From positions 24,680 through 88,679 of the forward strand of contig JANOSD010000029.1 of assembly GCA_031415655.1 (NCBI GenBank): 64,000 nt of DNA. The letters are read 5' to 3'. Of the stretch, positions 17,454 through 27,026 are shown piece by piece; position 1 is the stretch's first letter, and each line of letters starts with the position of its first letter. The notes beneath the pieces were generated by a model. That model saw only the letters and a program-made list of their open reading frames with translations, was not told the DNA's origin and made no database searches. Position numbers and translations under genes: made by a program. The stretch is from JAKOVR01 sp031415655 (GTDB lineage: Bacteria; Actinomycetota; Acidimicrobiia; Acidimicrobiales; Acidimicrobilacustridaceae).

Positions 17454-20400
17454 ATGCGTCGACGATCCAGTCGGGTGGTTTCGTTCCTGGTTGCGGCGGT
17501 GGTTGCCCTCCCTTTCGTCTGTGCAACGCCGGCGGTGGCGGTCGGAGCTATGGACTCTGCCGAGGTGTTCGCCGTTGATGGGACAGAGAGTGGTTCCGCC
17601 CCGAAACCCATGCTCGGTGCTGCCCCGTCGCTTGTGCCCTCTCCCGCCGGATTCACCGCCACGATTGGCGGAGAAATCGGGGGGACGTTGGTACCCATCA
17701 CGCCCACTCGGGTGATGGACACCCGTATTGGTCTGGGCGGAGGTTCTCTGGGCGGAGGTTCTCTCGGCGGAGGTACGCGAGTACTGGACTTGAGCGCTGC
17801 GGTCGGCACCACTGAGTATCCAGTGATCGCGGTGTCGCTGAACGTCACCCTCACCGGCGCTTCGACCGCGACCCACCTCACCCTTTGGGGCAACGCTGCC
17901 AGCTCTCCCCCTGCCATCTCCAACCTGAACATCGGCCCCGGCGAAATCATCGCGAACGCGGCCACGGTCGAGACGGGCGGTGACGCGGTGATCGCGCTCC
18001 GTAACAACAGCGGTACGGTCGACGTGATCGTCGATCTGAACGGGTGGTACATGTCGGCCGACGCAGCCGCGGGCGGGGCCTACGTTCCGGTCACACCCGA
18101 GCGGGTGATGGACACCCGGATCGGCCAGGGCGGGCCGGCGCTCGTCGGCGGCACGAACCGTGATCTCCAACCGTATAGCTACCGTGGGACCGGCGCGATT
18201 CCCGAGCCTTCCGCCGTCGTGCTCAACGTCACGGTGGTCAATCCCACCACCGAGGGATTCCTCACGGTATGGCCGAATGGTCGACCCCAACCGAACACCT
18301 CGAACCTCAATTTTCGGGCCGGAGACGTGGTGGCCAACGCCGTCACCGTGGCCGTCGGCGACGCCCAACGAGTGCAACTCGCGATGCCGCCTGGCACGAA
18401 CGGTGATGTCATCGTCGACATCCTTGGCTACGTCCGCCCGCTGCCGGTTAGCACGGGCGGCATTCATGCTGTCGTGCCCCGTCGACGGGCCGACACCCGC
18501 ATCACCGCGCCGGTCACGCCAGCGATGCCGTTGCCTTTTTCCGTCGCTGGCGGTGGCGTACCTGCGAGTGGCGTGGCCGCAGTGATCGTCAATCTCACCG
18601 CCACCAACGTGTCGGCGGACACCCATCTCACGATGTGGCCGAGTGGCAGCCCGCAGCCCGACGCGTCGAGCCTCAACGTTCGGGCGGGGGTCACGCGGGC
18701 GAACCAGGTCACCGTGCCCGTGGGCACAGATGGTGAGGTGCAGGTCGCCACGAACTCCGGCTCAACCGATGTGATAGTCGACATCGTCGGCTGGGTCCCG
18801 AAGCCGTACGGTGCCAGCGGCAGCTTCGATGCGGTGATCGATACCCCGCCAGGGCCGATCGACGCCTCGGCCACCGGGGTGTTCACGATCAAAGGCACGA
18901 TCGACCCCTACGGCGACGACACCAGTGGAGGAGGAGTCGCCGATGTATCGCTGTTCGTCGACGGCCTTCTTGCTGGCCGCCCGCGCGTCGATCCCTCCAC
19001 TTTCCCCCTCTCCTGGAGTGCCGAGATTTCAGCACCGAGCGGTGGAAGCCACCTGATATCGGCCCTCGTGGTCGGACGAAGCGGCTCCCCAGACTGGTCG
19101 GAGATCACGGTTGACCTCACGATTCCCCCACCGGACACCAACCTCGCTGGCCCCCACACCAAGATGATCGCGGCATCGTCGGGGCTCGATCCTGCCGGCC
19201 CCACCGTCCTGCAGTTCTCCTTCAGCACCGAAGCCCCCCTGTCGCTCGCCCCCAACGACGTCGTGGTCCTCCCCCCCACAGCGCTGGCACCGCGCGGTCT
19301 GCTCCGTCGAGTGGTCGGCGTGCGACGAGTTGCCGGTGGCAGCTCCATCTCCACCGCCCCCGCAGAATTGGAGGACGTGTTCGGACGGTTCTCCGTCGAC
19401 GTAACCCGTGCCCTAGGTGACTCACCGAGCGGTGTCAGCCTCCCCGCCAGCGGCACCTACGCACTCCCCGGCCCTGCACCGACCACGTTCGATGCGGCGG
19501 GCAGCGTGGCGATCGCGGGCTCGTTCAGTGTCGTCCGCCGGGCGCAACGACCGTCCACGTTCATCACCCCGGTGCCGAAAGCTGAGCCGTTCGACGCCGC
19601 CGTCAGCGCGCAAATGGCAGTTGCGGGTGACATCACCGTCACCCCGGCGGCGCCAGCGCTCGTCCCGGTGGCGGCCCGGCAAACCGTGGGATCCATCGCC
19701 GCCGCAGACCCGCTCACGATCTCGGGCGGAGGGGTGACTGTCGAGGCCGACGTGTCGTTGGAGGCGTCGGTGTCGGTCGAAGTGAGCGGGGCCATCATGG
19801 GGCCAGTCGTCGCACGTACGGTTGGCAACGCCGCAGTATCCGTGGATGTGCAGGTGCCGGCGTCACCCGTAACCGCCACATCGACCGTCCCTGTGGCGGA
19901 CCTGAACCTGGGCGCGCCGGATGGGCTTGCCTACGGAAGTGTTGTGTCGACCGTCAAGGTGACTGCCGCAATCCGCGCTGCAGACGCAGGTGGCGACTTC
20001 GGTGGGATCGCCACCGCCACCACGCTCGCGAACTCCGCAACGACTGTCGATTCTCTGCACTATCCGATCGGCAACCAGGGCTGGGGCCGCGCTTCCTCCG
20101 GCAACCTGTCGGTCTTTGGTGCTGGCGGGCGGTCCCCAAATCCGCTGGTGGGTCTTCCGTTCGGCGGATTTACGCCCCTTGCGGTGTTGCCCGGCGCGTT
20201 GGGAACCTTGGGGCCACCGACTCGGGCGCGGATCCCGATCGGCCTCGAGCTGCCATTCGCGATGGAAAGCGATGGTCCGTCAATCGTTCCCGGTGGGTCG
20301 AAGGTGTACTCGTTTTCAGCCACGGCCGGGGATGTCGTCAACGTCGAGCCCGGTAGGTGGGTGAGCGACCCCGCTCCGGGATTCCGGCGGGGAGGGGTTC

Positions 20401-22055
20401 GGATCGCCCGTGCCGACACGAACGAGATCGTCCTCGCTGATCCGTCTCACAACCCCGGCTCCCAGACTCTGTTGCCGGTCACCGGCACCTACCTCGTGGC
20501 CGCCACCGGCGGCTTCGTGGACGGCTCCTCAGTGCTTACGGTTGCGCGAGCAGCGGTCGATCCCCTCCCGATCGTTCTGAACGATCCCGCTGGACGTACC
20601 GGCACGGTTCCGGTCTCGGGTCAGGCCCAGGCCTTTCGTTTCGTCATGAACCAGCCCGGCGACGTCACGGTCTCCATGGGGCTCAACCAACCTGGTTCGG
20701 GTTTGACCACCTACGTGCTTCGGGATAGCTCGGGCATTCTGGTTGAGACCGCAACCGGGCACTACCAGCTCGTGCCAGGGGACTACACCCTGCATGTCTT
20801 TTTTCCTCAACCAAGTGAGGTTCCGGGTGAGTTCAGGGTGTGGATCTCCACACCACAGATCACCGCACCGCTGGTTGTCGATGATCCGGATGGGCTCGTC
20901 GTCGGGGTAGACATCCCGCGGCGGACGTACCGCATCCCGGTGACCCTTGCGGCTGGGGTGCCCGTGTGGTTCTGGAGTGACGAGTTCACGATCAACAACG
21001 CCCACCTTGAGCGAGCCGGGGAGGCGGTGGCGTGTGGTTTCAATTGCCCCTTCACACCGCTCGTGGCGGGCGAGTACGAGCTGGTTGGCGTGGCCAGTTA
21101 CGAACTCGGGCCGACGGCGTTTGCGGTGAGCTCGGTCAAGATGCGCCCGCTTGTTATCGACGGACCGGCGCAGGCGTTCCCGTTCACTGTTTCCGGCGAA
21201 GAGGTCTTATTCCCCTTCGAGGTTTCGACCGCCAACACCGGGGTTTCCATCTCGGTGACGGGCGGTGATCAGAGCCCGTACAAGGTTGGACTGCTTGCGC
21301 CCGACGGATCGAGCTTGGGATCAGCTGTCGGCAACGGTGATCACGCCACGGTCCTCGAGTCAGTTGGCACGTACACGGTGGTAGCGGGCCGATTTCCGGC
21401 GGGAACAGTCATCACCATCGAGGTGCGGTCTGCCGCGGTGATTCCGGCCAGTCTCAATAGTCCTGCCGGGACACCCATGGTGGAGCCAATGCCCGGTCGT
21501 GTCGTGATGCTCCGACTCGACACCGCTCAGATCCCGGCCTCGGCGACGTGGAACGGTGACACCCTGGTGGCTTTTGCGTTGGTCGGACCTGGTGCGGCGA
21601 ATGCTGAGATCTCCGTCGTTGGTGGCGAACTTGAGCGCGACCCCGTGCTTACCCGGTGGGAACTCCGGCTGACATCCGGGCATACCCGGTTCATTGCTGT
21701 GGCGATCCGACCGATCTCGGGAGCCCTCGGTTCGGTGCAAGGCTTTTTCAGCACTGAGGTGGAGGTCGGGACGACCACCCAAAACGGCCAGCCGACTCGG
21801 CTTGCCTTTTCGATTCCCGGACAGGTGGTCCGGGTGTCGCTCCTCGGGCCCTCGGACCGCCTCGGGGTTCGGCTCGGAGAACTCGTGGGCGTCGCCGGAC
21901 TTCATGTCGCTCCTAGTGGCGGACCTTGCCTCCGCCGGTACTTCGGGGATCCGATCGGTGCCGAGAGCGGCGTCGACTTTCTGGGCCTCAACGGTGGTGT
22001 GTGCTTCCTGCCCGACACCCTCGACACGGGCTCGGCCCTCGTCCGCTTTGTGTAG
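17454..22055 (+). CDS. Giant secreted protein with three RVMDTR-type adhesion-like repeats
   Basis: 1533 residues. A signal peptide is at 1-31 (RRRSS, then a hydrophobic run, then cleavage near AVAV). From about 75 to 450 are three copies of a roughly 125-residue repeat. Each begins like VPITPTRVMDTRIG, has a NVTVVNPTTEGFLTVWPNG-like middle and ends in VIVDLNGWY or VIVDIVGWV. This repeat is common in extracellular proteins of high-GC actinobacteria. The remaining 1080 residues are beta-rich, Ser/Thr/Gly/Val-dominated and probably a stack of Ig-like and prepeptidase-like modules. No catalytic motif is seen and there is no LPXTG or membrane anchor. An in-frame GGGSLGGGSLGGG tandem is near residue 97. 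The protein is likely cell-surface or matrix material. Confidence 0.85.
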   Translation: MRRRSSRVVSFLVAAVVALPFVCATPAVAVGAMDSAEVFAVDGTESGSAPKPMLGAAPSLVPSPAGFTATIGGEIGGTLVPITPTRVMDTRIGLGGGSLGGGSLGGGTRVLDLSAAVGTTEYPVIAVSLNVTLTGASTATHLTLWGNAASSPPAISNLNIGPGEIIANAATVETGGDAVIALRNNSGTVDVIVDLNGWYMSADAAAGGAYVPVTPERVMDTRIGQGGPALVGGTNRDLQPYSYRGTGAIPEPSAVVLNVTVVNPTTEGFLTVWPNGRPQPNTSNLNFRAGDVVANAVTVAVGDAQRVQLAMPPGTNGDVIVDILGYVRPLPVSTGGIHAVVPRRRADTRITAPVTPAMPLPFSVAGGGVPASGVAAVIVNLTATNVSADTHLTMWPSGSPQPDASSLNVRAGVTRANQVTVPVGTDGEVQVATNSGSTDVIVDIVGWVPKPYGASGSFDAVIDTPPGPIDASATGVFTIKGTIDPYGDDTSGGGVADVSLFVDGLLAGRPRVDPSTFPLSWSAEISAPSGGSHLISALVVGRSGSPDWSEITVDLTIPPPDTNLAGPHTKMIAASSGLDPAGPTVLQFSFSTEAPLSLAPNDVVVLPPTALAPRGLLRRVVGVRRVAGGSSISTAPAELEDVFGRFSVDVTRALGDSPSGVSLPASGTYALPGPAPTTFDAAGSVAIAGSFSVVRRAQRPSTFITPVPKAEPFDAAVSAQMAVAGDITVTPAAPALVPVAARQTVGSIAAADPLTISGGGVTVEADVSLEASVSVEVSGAIMGPVVARTVGNAAVSVDVQVPASPVTATSTVPVADLNLGAPDGLAYGSVVSTVKVTAAIRAADAGGDFGGIATATTLANSATTVDSLHYPIGNQGWGRASSGNLSVFGAGGRSPNPLVGLPFGGFTPLAVLPGALGTLGPPTRARIPIGLELPFAMESDGPSIVPGGSKVYSFSATAGDVVNVEPGRWVSDPAPGFRRGGVRIARADTNEIVLADPSHNPGSQTLLPVTGTYLVAATGGFVDGSSVLTVARAAVDPLPIVLNDPAGRTGTVPVSGQAQAFRFVMNQPGDVTVSMGLNQPGSGLTTYVLRDSSGILVETATGHYQLVPGDYTLHVFFPQPSEVPGEFRVWISTPQITAPLVVDDPDGLVVGVDIPRRTYRIPVTLAAGVPVWFWSDEFTINNAHLERAGEAVACGFNCPFTPLVAGEYELVGVASYELGPTAFAVSSVKMRPLVIDGPAQAFPFTVSGEEVLFPFEVSTANTGVSISVTGGDQSPYKVGLLAPDGSSLGSAVGNGDHATVLESVGTYTVVAGRFPAGTVITIEVRSAAVIPASLNSPAGTPMVEPMPGRVVMLRLDTAQIPASATWNGDTLVAFALVGPGAANAEISVVGGELERDPVLTRWELRLTSGHTRFIAVAIRPISGALGSVQGFFSTEVEVGTTTQNGQPTRLAFSIPGQVVRVSLLGPSDRLGVRLGELVGVAGLHVAPSGGPCLRRYFGDPIGAESGVDFLGLNGGVCFLPDTLDTGSALVRFV

Positions 22056-22096
22056 ACCCGCATCGGTGGATCGGGCATCCCGTCCGGCCCGAGCAA

Positions 22097-22152
22097 CCCG
22101 GTTCTGGATGGGATTCCGCCCGTTTGCGGGCGGAATCCCATCCAGAACCGGG
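22097..22152. repeat. Family III palindrome, perfect 26-bp arms
   Basis: The arms are identical over 26 bp and enclose a TTTG loop. The shared core TTCTGGATGGGATTCCGCCCG matches the elements at 14524 and 51759. The element starts 42 bp after the stop of the giant secreted protein and 125 bp before the next co-directional gene. It could be a very stable terminator-like hairpin, though no T-run follows. Confidence 0.92.
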
Positions 22153-22276
22153 ACCGGACACCAAAGTCGGTCGGCGTCACGGCTCGGCTCAGCTTGCGCT
22201 GCCCTGCCTTTCCCGCGGCCCGGCCCGCCTTGCGCGAAAGTGACGGCCATCGTCCGAACCACCAAGGAGCATGCTG

Positions 22277-22723
22277 ATGATCGAGACCGTGATCGAGAAG
22301 TGGCACCGGCACCTACGGGGCCAGTTGCCGGGCGGGCTCGACGAGTTGCTCGCTGACGACGTGGTGTTCTACTCGCCGATCGTCTACACGCCGCAGGAAG
22401 GTAAGGCACTCACGTCGCTCTACCTCCACGCGGCGGCGCAGGCTCTTCCCGGTGACGCCAATCGCGAGCCGGGTGCCCCGGTGGAGAGCAACGCACCCGG
22501 CGGCTTTCGCTACACAAAGGAGGTCATGGCGGGTGATACCGCCGTGCTCGAGTTCGAGACCACGGTGCAGGGCAAGTACGTCAACGGCGTCGACATCATC
22601 TGCTGCAACGACGCTGGCCAGATCATCGAGTTCCGGGTGATGATCCGTCCGTTGCAGGCGGTGAATCTCGTGCACGAGCAGATGCGGACCATGCTCGAAT
22701 CGATGAAGCCCGCCGACGGCTGA
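22277..22723 (+). CDS. SnoaL/NTF2-like small protein
   Basis: 148 residues of the nuclear-transport-factor-2 fold (SnoaL-like): an opening helix (IEKWHRHLRGQ), ELLADDVVFYSPIV, then a curved sheet ending GQIIEFRVMIRP. Members are isomerases, hydratases or ligand binders; the substrate cannot be told. The ATG at 22277 is preferred over the ATG at 22271 because AAGGAG is 7 nt upstream of the former and only 1 nt upstream of the latter. Monocistronic as far as can be seen. Confidence 0.8.
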   Translation: MIETVIEKWHRHLRGQLPGGLDELLADDVVFYSPIVYTPQEGKALTSLYLHAAAQALPGDANREPGAPVESNAPGGFRYTKEVMAGDTAVLEFETTVQGKYVNGVDIICCNDAGQIIEFRVMIRPLQAVNLVHEQMRTMLESMKPADG

Positions 22724-22778
22724 TCCCGATCCGCCCCCTGCGGGGCCGAGCTCGGCCGCCCTATGGCAGGCTGCTGAC

Positions 22779-23666
22779 ATGCAACTGACGCCGGTGTATG
22801 GAACGGATCCGCTCATCACGCTCGACGGCCCACCCGGAGGTATCGCCGGGCCGGCGATCCGACAACGGCAGCGCCTGGCATCGATCGTGACGACGTTCAC
22901 CGACGAACAGTGGGACCACCCGAGCCGATGTGATGGCTGGTCGAACCGAGACGTGATCGCTCACCTCGACAGCACCAACGGCTTTTGGAACTTTTCGATG
23001 GCGGCCGGCTTGGCGGGCGAACCAAGCCAGTTCCTTTCGACGTTCGATCCCGTGGCCACCCCGGCCCAACTGGTAGCGGGGACGGCGGCGATGTCGACCG
23101 CCGAGGTGCGTGATGCCTTCCTCGTTTCCACGTCGACACTGACCGACCGCTGGGCCACGCTCACCGATGACGAGTGGACGGTGCTGGCTGAAGCCCCCCC
23201 CGGGCACCTCACAATGGGAGCGGTGATCCACCATGCGTTGTGGGATTCGTGGATCCACGAGCGCGACATTCTGCTGCCCCTCGGACTCACGCCTGATGAA
23301 GAGGCCGACGAGATTGCGGCATCGCTCCGATACGTCGCTGCGCTGAGCCCCGCCTTCTCCCGCAGCCGTGGCGCCACAGATCCTGGTGTGCTGGCCATCG
23401 ATGTCCATGACCCGTCCGTTGTCGCATTGGTCGTCGCCACCGATCGTGTCGCCGTGACCGATGGCCGGGTGACCGATGGCCGGGTCACCGATGGCGGGCT
23501 GACGGGTGGCCGGGTGGGTGGTGCGCCCGACCTCACCCTCACCGGCAACGCGGTCGAACTGCTCGAAGCGCTGAGCTTCCGAGCGCCCCTCGTCCAACCG
23601 ATCGATTCATCGGTCGCCTGGTTGGTGAACGGTCTGGCCGAGGTGTTCGACCTCCTCGACGGGTGA
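22779..23666 (+). CDS. Maleylpyruvate isomerase N-terminal / DinB-like metal-binding protein
   Basis: 295 residues. Residues 20-190 form a four-helix DinB/MDMPI bundle (RQRQRLASIVTTFTDEQWDH, WSNRDVIAHLDSTNGFW, GAVIHHALWDSWIHERDI). The spaced His residues in it usually bind zinc or nickel and act with mycothiol in actinobacteria. The C-terminal 100 residues resemble the companion MDMPI_C region. It contains an in-frame 15-bp tandem (23454-23521) reading VTDGR-VTDGR-VTDGG-LTGGR, probably a surface-loop expansion. Exact reaction unknown. Confidence 0.75.
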   Translation: MQLTPVYGTDPLITLDGPPGGIAGPAIRQRQRLASIVTTFTDEQWDHPSRCDGWSNRDVIAHLDSTNGFWNFSMAAGLAGEPSQFLSTFDPVATPAQLVAGTAAMSTAEVRDAFLVSTSTLTDRWATLTDDEWTVLAEAPPGHLTMGAVIHHALWDSWIHERDILLPLGLTPDEEADEIAASLRYVAALSPAFSRSRGATDPGVLAIDVHDPSVVALVVATDRVAVTDGRVTDGRVTDGGLTGGRVGGAPDLTLTGNAVELLEALSFRAPLVQPIDSSVAWLVNGLAEVFDLLDG

Positions 23667-23986
23667 ACCCCGCCTGTCGCACCCCGCCCGTGCGCGCTCG
23701 TCCGTACCGCTTGCCGAGAATGCAGCGTCGGATGCTGCACAGTTGTTGATCGGGCGCGGTTGCCTTGCGGCATTGAGCCGACAGGGCTACGTGATGTCGT
23801 GCCCCACGCCGCGCGCCGCACGCCGTGGGAAGGACTGGCGGAACGTCCCCTCGACGGTGGATCGGAACACGCCTTGGCGGGTCGCACTCGGCTCGACGCG
23901 CTCGCTCCGACGTGCCAAGTGCTCAGCGGCACCACGTGACGTACCTTGCTCGGCACCACGTTCGGCACCGGATGCGGTAGACATGG
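23667..23986. other. 320-bp convergent gap without a supported gene
   Basis: Separates convergent genes. It has a cluster of GGCACCACGT/GGCACCACGTTC near 23928-23970, but no stable hairpin with a T-run is visible and no coding frame has a ribosome site. Confidence 0.5.
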
Positions 23987-25504
23987 TCAGCCGGTGAAGG
24001 CGGGCGTGACCACGGGGATCGGGTTGGTCGTGGTGGGCGCAGTCGTGGCCGGCACGGCAGCGAGACACGGAGCAGGATCAGCGGCGGTAACCATGGCGCC
24101 GGCATCGACTGCACCACTGCTCCCCTTCGCCGAAACCGGCCCGCCCACCGATTCGTCGGCACTGCTCGCACCACCGTCGAGGCCGGCGTCGGACCCACGA
24201 GCGGGCCCGCTCGTGGCCGCATTGCCGTCGGTGATCGACTCGACGATCGGCCCGAGGAAATCGTCCTCGATCCAATCGCTTGGAGGTGTGGTGCCTTGGC
24301 CCGGAACCAGGCCTGATGGCGGATAGTAGGGGAGAAGGGCCGGGTCGGCCACGGGCGGGCACGGACTCTTCACGTATGTCCCGTTGCGCACCACCACCAG
24401 ATCGAGGCTGGGGATCACGTAGATGTACTGACCGTCGTGACCTCGGGCCGAGTAGTACGGCGGAACCGTTCCGTTGTTGCCGAGATCGAGCCACCACTGA
24501 TAGCCATAGCCGCTATAGGTAGTCGCCGTGTCGGTGATCGAGTCCGATGCCCACGATGCCGGCACCACTTGTTGGGTGTCCCAGCGGCCGCCTCGGAGGT
24601 AGAGCAAACCGAACCGAGCGAAGTCGCGTGAGGTGGTGTCGACGCAGCAGTAGGTGAGGGTGTTGCCGTTGGCATCACGCCACCATTCGAGCTGGTTGAT
24701 GCCAATCGGATCGAGGAGTTTCTCTTGGGCGTAGGCCTCCGTCGAGCGGCCCGTCGCCTTCTTGAGCACGCCGGACAACAGCATCGAATCGCCGCTGGAG
24801 TAGTTGAATCGTGTGCCGGGGGCGACGGCCGACGGGATGCCGGCAGCAAAAGACAGCTGATCGTTTTGGGTGCCGACCATGGCGATGATCTCCGACGATG
24901 CCAGGGCTCCCGGGGCGTAGTCCTCATCCCAATCGAGCCCCGACTCCATGTGGAGCACGTGCCGCAAGGTGATCGCCGCCTTCGGTGTGCCGGCCCACTC
25001 GGGGTAGTAGGTGGTCATCGGCTCGTCGATGCTCGGGATCAGACCCTCACCGATGGCGATGCCGATGAGTGCGGACGTGAAACTCTTCGCCACTGACCAA
25101 CTCGCCGCCCACGACGTGGGACCGCTGCCGGGGGCGTACCACTCCCGAACGATGACCCCGCCCCGCACCACGACGACACCTTGGGTGTTGCGACCGTCGG
25201 CGAAGGCGTAAGCCTTCGCTTGACCAAGCGTGGCCTCGTCCATCCCGTGCGCCGACGGCGCTTCGACCAACCAGTCGTCACCCGGAACCACGGCCTTCAG
25301 GACAGGCGAGTCGTTTTGCGTTGTGGCCGCGCCAACGTGGGCCGACGGCGCCGCCACCACGAGGACAAGCGCGGCCGACGTGGCCAGCCGAAGAAGGAGT
25401 CGCCCTCGATGGTTGCGGCGTGCACCGGACCGCGTTCCCTGTCGACGGTCGAGCGGCGACGGCATTCCATCGGTTGGTTCAGTGCGTGCGTTCTTCATGG
25501 CCAT
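23987..25504 (-). CDS. Exported serine hydrolase of the beta-lactamase / class C PBP family
   Basis: 505 residues. An arginine-rich stretch and a hydrophobic segment (about 38-56) form a signal peptide or anchor. The catalytic domain has SVAK at 137-140 (SxxK nucleophile and general base), FNYSSGD as the Y-x-N/S motif and ARGHDGQ in place of KTG. These are the three hallmarks of esterases, DD-peptidases and 6-aminohexanoate-dimer hydrolases of this fold. A Pro/Ala/Thr-rich tail (about 420-505) ends the protein. The substrate is unknown; cell-wall peptide or a small ester or amide is likely. An ATG at 25498 is an equally possible start. Confidence 0.88.
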   Translation of the reverse strand: MAMKNARTEPTDGMPSPLDRRQGTRSGARRNHRGRLLLRLATSAALVLVVAAPSAHVGAATTQNDSPVLKAVVPGDDWLVEAPSAHGMDEATLGQAKAYAFADGRNTQGVVVVRGGVIVREWYAPGSGPTSWAASWSVAKSFTSALIGIAIGEGLIPSIDEPMTTYYPEWAGTPKAAITLRHVLHMESGLDWDEDYAPGALASSEIIAMVGTQNDQLSFAAGIPSAVAPGTRFNYSSGDSMLLSGVLKKATGRSTEAYAQEKLLDPIGINQLEWWRDANGNTLTYCCVDTTSRDFARFGLLYLRGGRWDTQQVVPASWASDSITDTATTYSGYGYQWWLDLGNNGTVPPYYSARGHDGQYIYVIPSLDLVVVRNGTYVKSPCPPVADPALLPYYPPSGLVPGQGTTPPSDWIEDDFLGPIVESITDGNAATSGPARGSDAGLDGGASSADESVGGPVSAKGSSGAVDAGAMVTAADPAPCLAAVPATTAPTTTNPIPVVTPAFTG

Positions 25505-25630
25505 CGACGGTAGCGGGCTCCGGTCGCTCGCGGTCGGTGTACCCGTTGCCTGAGCTACCTGGCGTCGGCGCTACGAGCCGCAGGTCCGCGGTTGTGCACG
25601 AGCGATCGGTAGCGTCGGTACCCTCGTTGC

Positions 25631-26171
25631 ATGCGCCAATCACGGGGAACGGTCTCGCTCGCACTCCTCGCAATTGGTCTCACGGCGTGCGGAGGGGCGA
25701 AGGATGCAGCGCCCACGTCGTCGGCCGGCGCAGGCAACTCGAGCATCGCTCAGGGTGCTGCGCCGGGCACCACGCTGGCGGTCGTGCGATCAGTGTTGGC
25801 CGAGATGGCCGATCCGCCGGGAGCGGAAGGCCGCACGTTGAGCCTGGTGCGCTACACGATCGCGCCTGGCGCCAAGCTCGCTCCGCACATCCACCCAGGG
25901 GTGCAGATGGCATCGATCGAATCGGGCACGCTGAGCTACACGATCGAGTCGGGCACGGCGGGTGATTCGCCGCGCCGGGGCCACCACCGACGAGCGGCTC
26001 GAAGGGCCGGCAACCACCAAGCTTGGCCCGGGGGACTCGGTCGACGAGGTAGCCGGGATGGTGCACTTCGGCGCCAACGAGACCGACCGTCCAATCGTGA
26101 TCCTCGCGTCATTGCTCACCGTTTCCGGCGAGGGATTGTCGGTCACGGTTGGCACCACGGCCGCACCTTGA
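25631..26171 (+). pseudogene. Cupin-domain lipoprotein with a single frameshift
   Basis: Frame one starts at the ATG at 25631 with a lipoprotein signal (LLAIGLTACGG, lipid Cys at 20) and a cupin first half with IAPGAKLAPHIHPG and SGTLSYTIESGTAG. It then becomes arginine-rich nonsense. The natural continuation (VIRRAGATTDERLEGPATT, then GPGDSVDEVAGMVHFGANET) is in the +1 frame from 25962 to the stop at 26171. A single-base shift near 25956-25962, in a GCGGG run, explains both. The lesion may be real or a sequencing error; the rest of the gene is intact. Confidence 0.8.
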
Positions 26172-26454
26172 GCGCCGCCGCCCGCCGCCGCAAGCGGCGA
26201 GGTTGACGTTCAGTTGTCGGAACCGAAGGTACGCACCGCGGCCTAGTAGTAGCCGTCCCATGACGTGTCGCCGTCGGTGGTGAGCCGAGCACCCACTCCA
26301 CATCGGTCAGGAATGTTCTTGGCAACTCCCCGGGTGAACTGGCGGCAAGGGTTGAACAAGCTGGTAGGTGTTTCGGTTGTCGTCTTCGCACATCAACGCA
26401 CACCGTGCGGGACGTGGGCCAGCACGTTAAGGAGAGGATCGATACCGACTTCGG

Positions 26455-26925
26455 TCAGTGTTCGACGGCCTTGGCCAGCTGGGTGAGGCCCTTCTCGAAG
26501 TCGCCGCCGACCGTCTTGTCCATGTTGAAGAACAGGCCCATGACCTTGCTCATGAACGTCTTCGGCCCGACCATTCGCCACGTGACGTCGGTTCCCTCGC
26601 CGGAGCGTTTGAGCGCAAAAGTGGTGGTGCTGGTGGACTTGAACGGCTTGATGAACTGCAGGCCGACGTGGATGGTGCCGTCGGGATCGATCGCCGTGAT
26701 CTCCATACGACCCGCGCCCGCCTTGCCCTTACCGGCCCACTCGTACACTGCGCCCACGCCTGACGGACTCCCGGAGTAGGTGCGTTGCATCTCCGGGTCG
26801 AGGCCTTCCCACGGTGACCACTCGGTCCATCGATGGAAGTCGACGATGAGCGCCGTGACCACGGGCGGGCTGGCTGGAACGGACCCGGACCGAACCACTT
26901 CGAAGGTGTCCTTGGCTGTGGTCAT
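26455..26925 (-). CDS. SRPBCC-superfamily (START/polyketide cyclase-like) protein
   Basis: 156 residues with the helix-grip fold pattern. The first strand is KDTFEVVRSGSVPASP, followed by HRWTEWSPWEGLDPEM, which closely matches the SRPBCC 'W..WSPW' signature. A GTDVTWRMVGPKTF strand pair and a long C-terminal helix follow. These proteins bind hydrophobic ligands in a cavity; ligand unknown. The ATG at 26925 is the only reasonable start. Monocistronic, facing the metallophosphoesterase gene's end 100 bp upstream. Confidence 0.85.
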   Translation of the reverse strand: MTTAKDTFEVVRSGSVPASPPVVTALIVDFHRWTEWSPWEGLDPEMQRTYSGSPSGVGAVYEWAGKGKAGAGRMEITAIDPDGTIHVGLQFIKPFKSTSTTTFALKRSGEGTDVTWRMVGPKTFMSKVMGLFFNMDKTVGGDFEKGLTQLAKAVEH

Positions 26926-27026
26926 GGTGTTCGCCCTCTGGTTGGGTCACCCTCCGGGGCAACATTCGCAGGCTACTTCGTGGCATTTCTTGGGCTCGCA
27001 GCGCTGCGTCGGATGGTGTGACCTTT

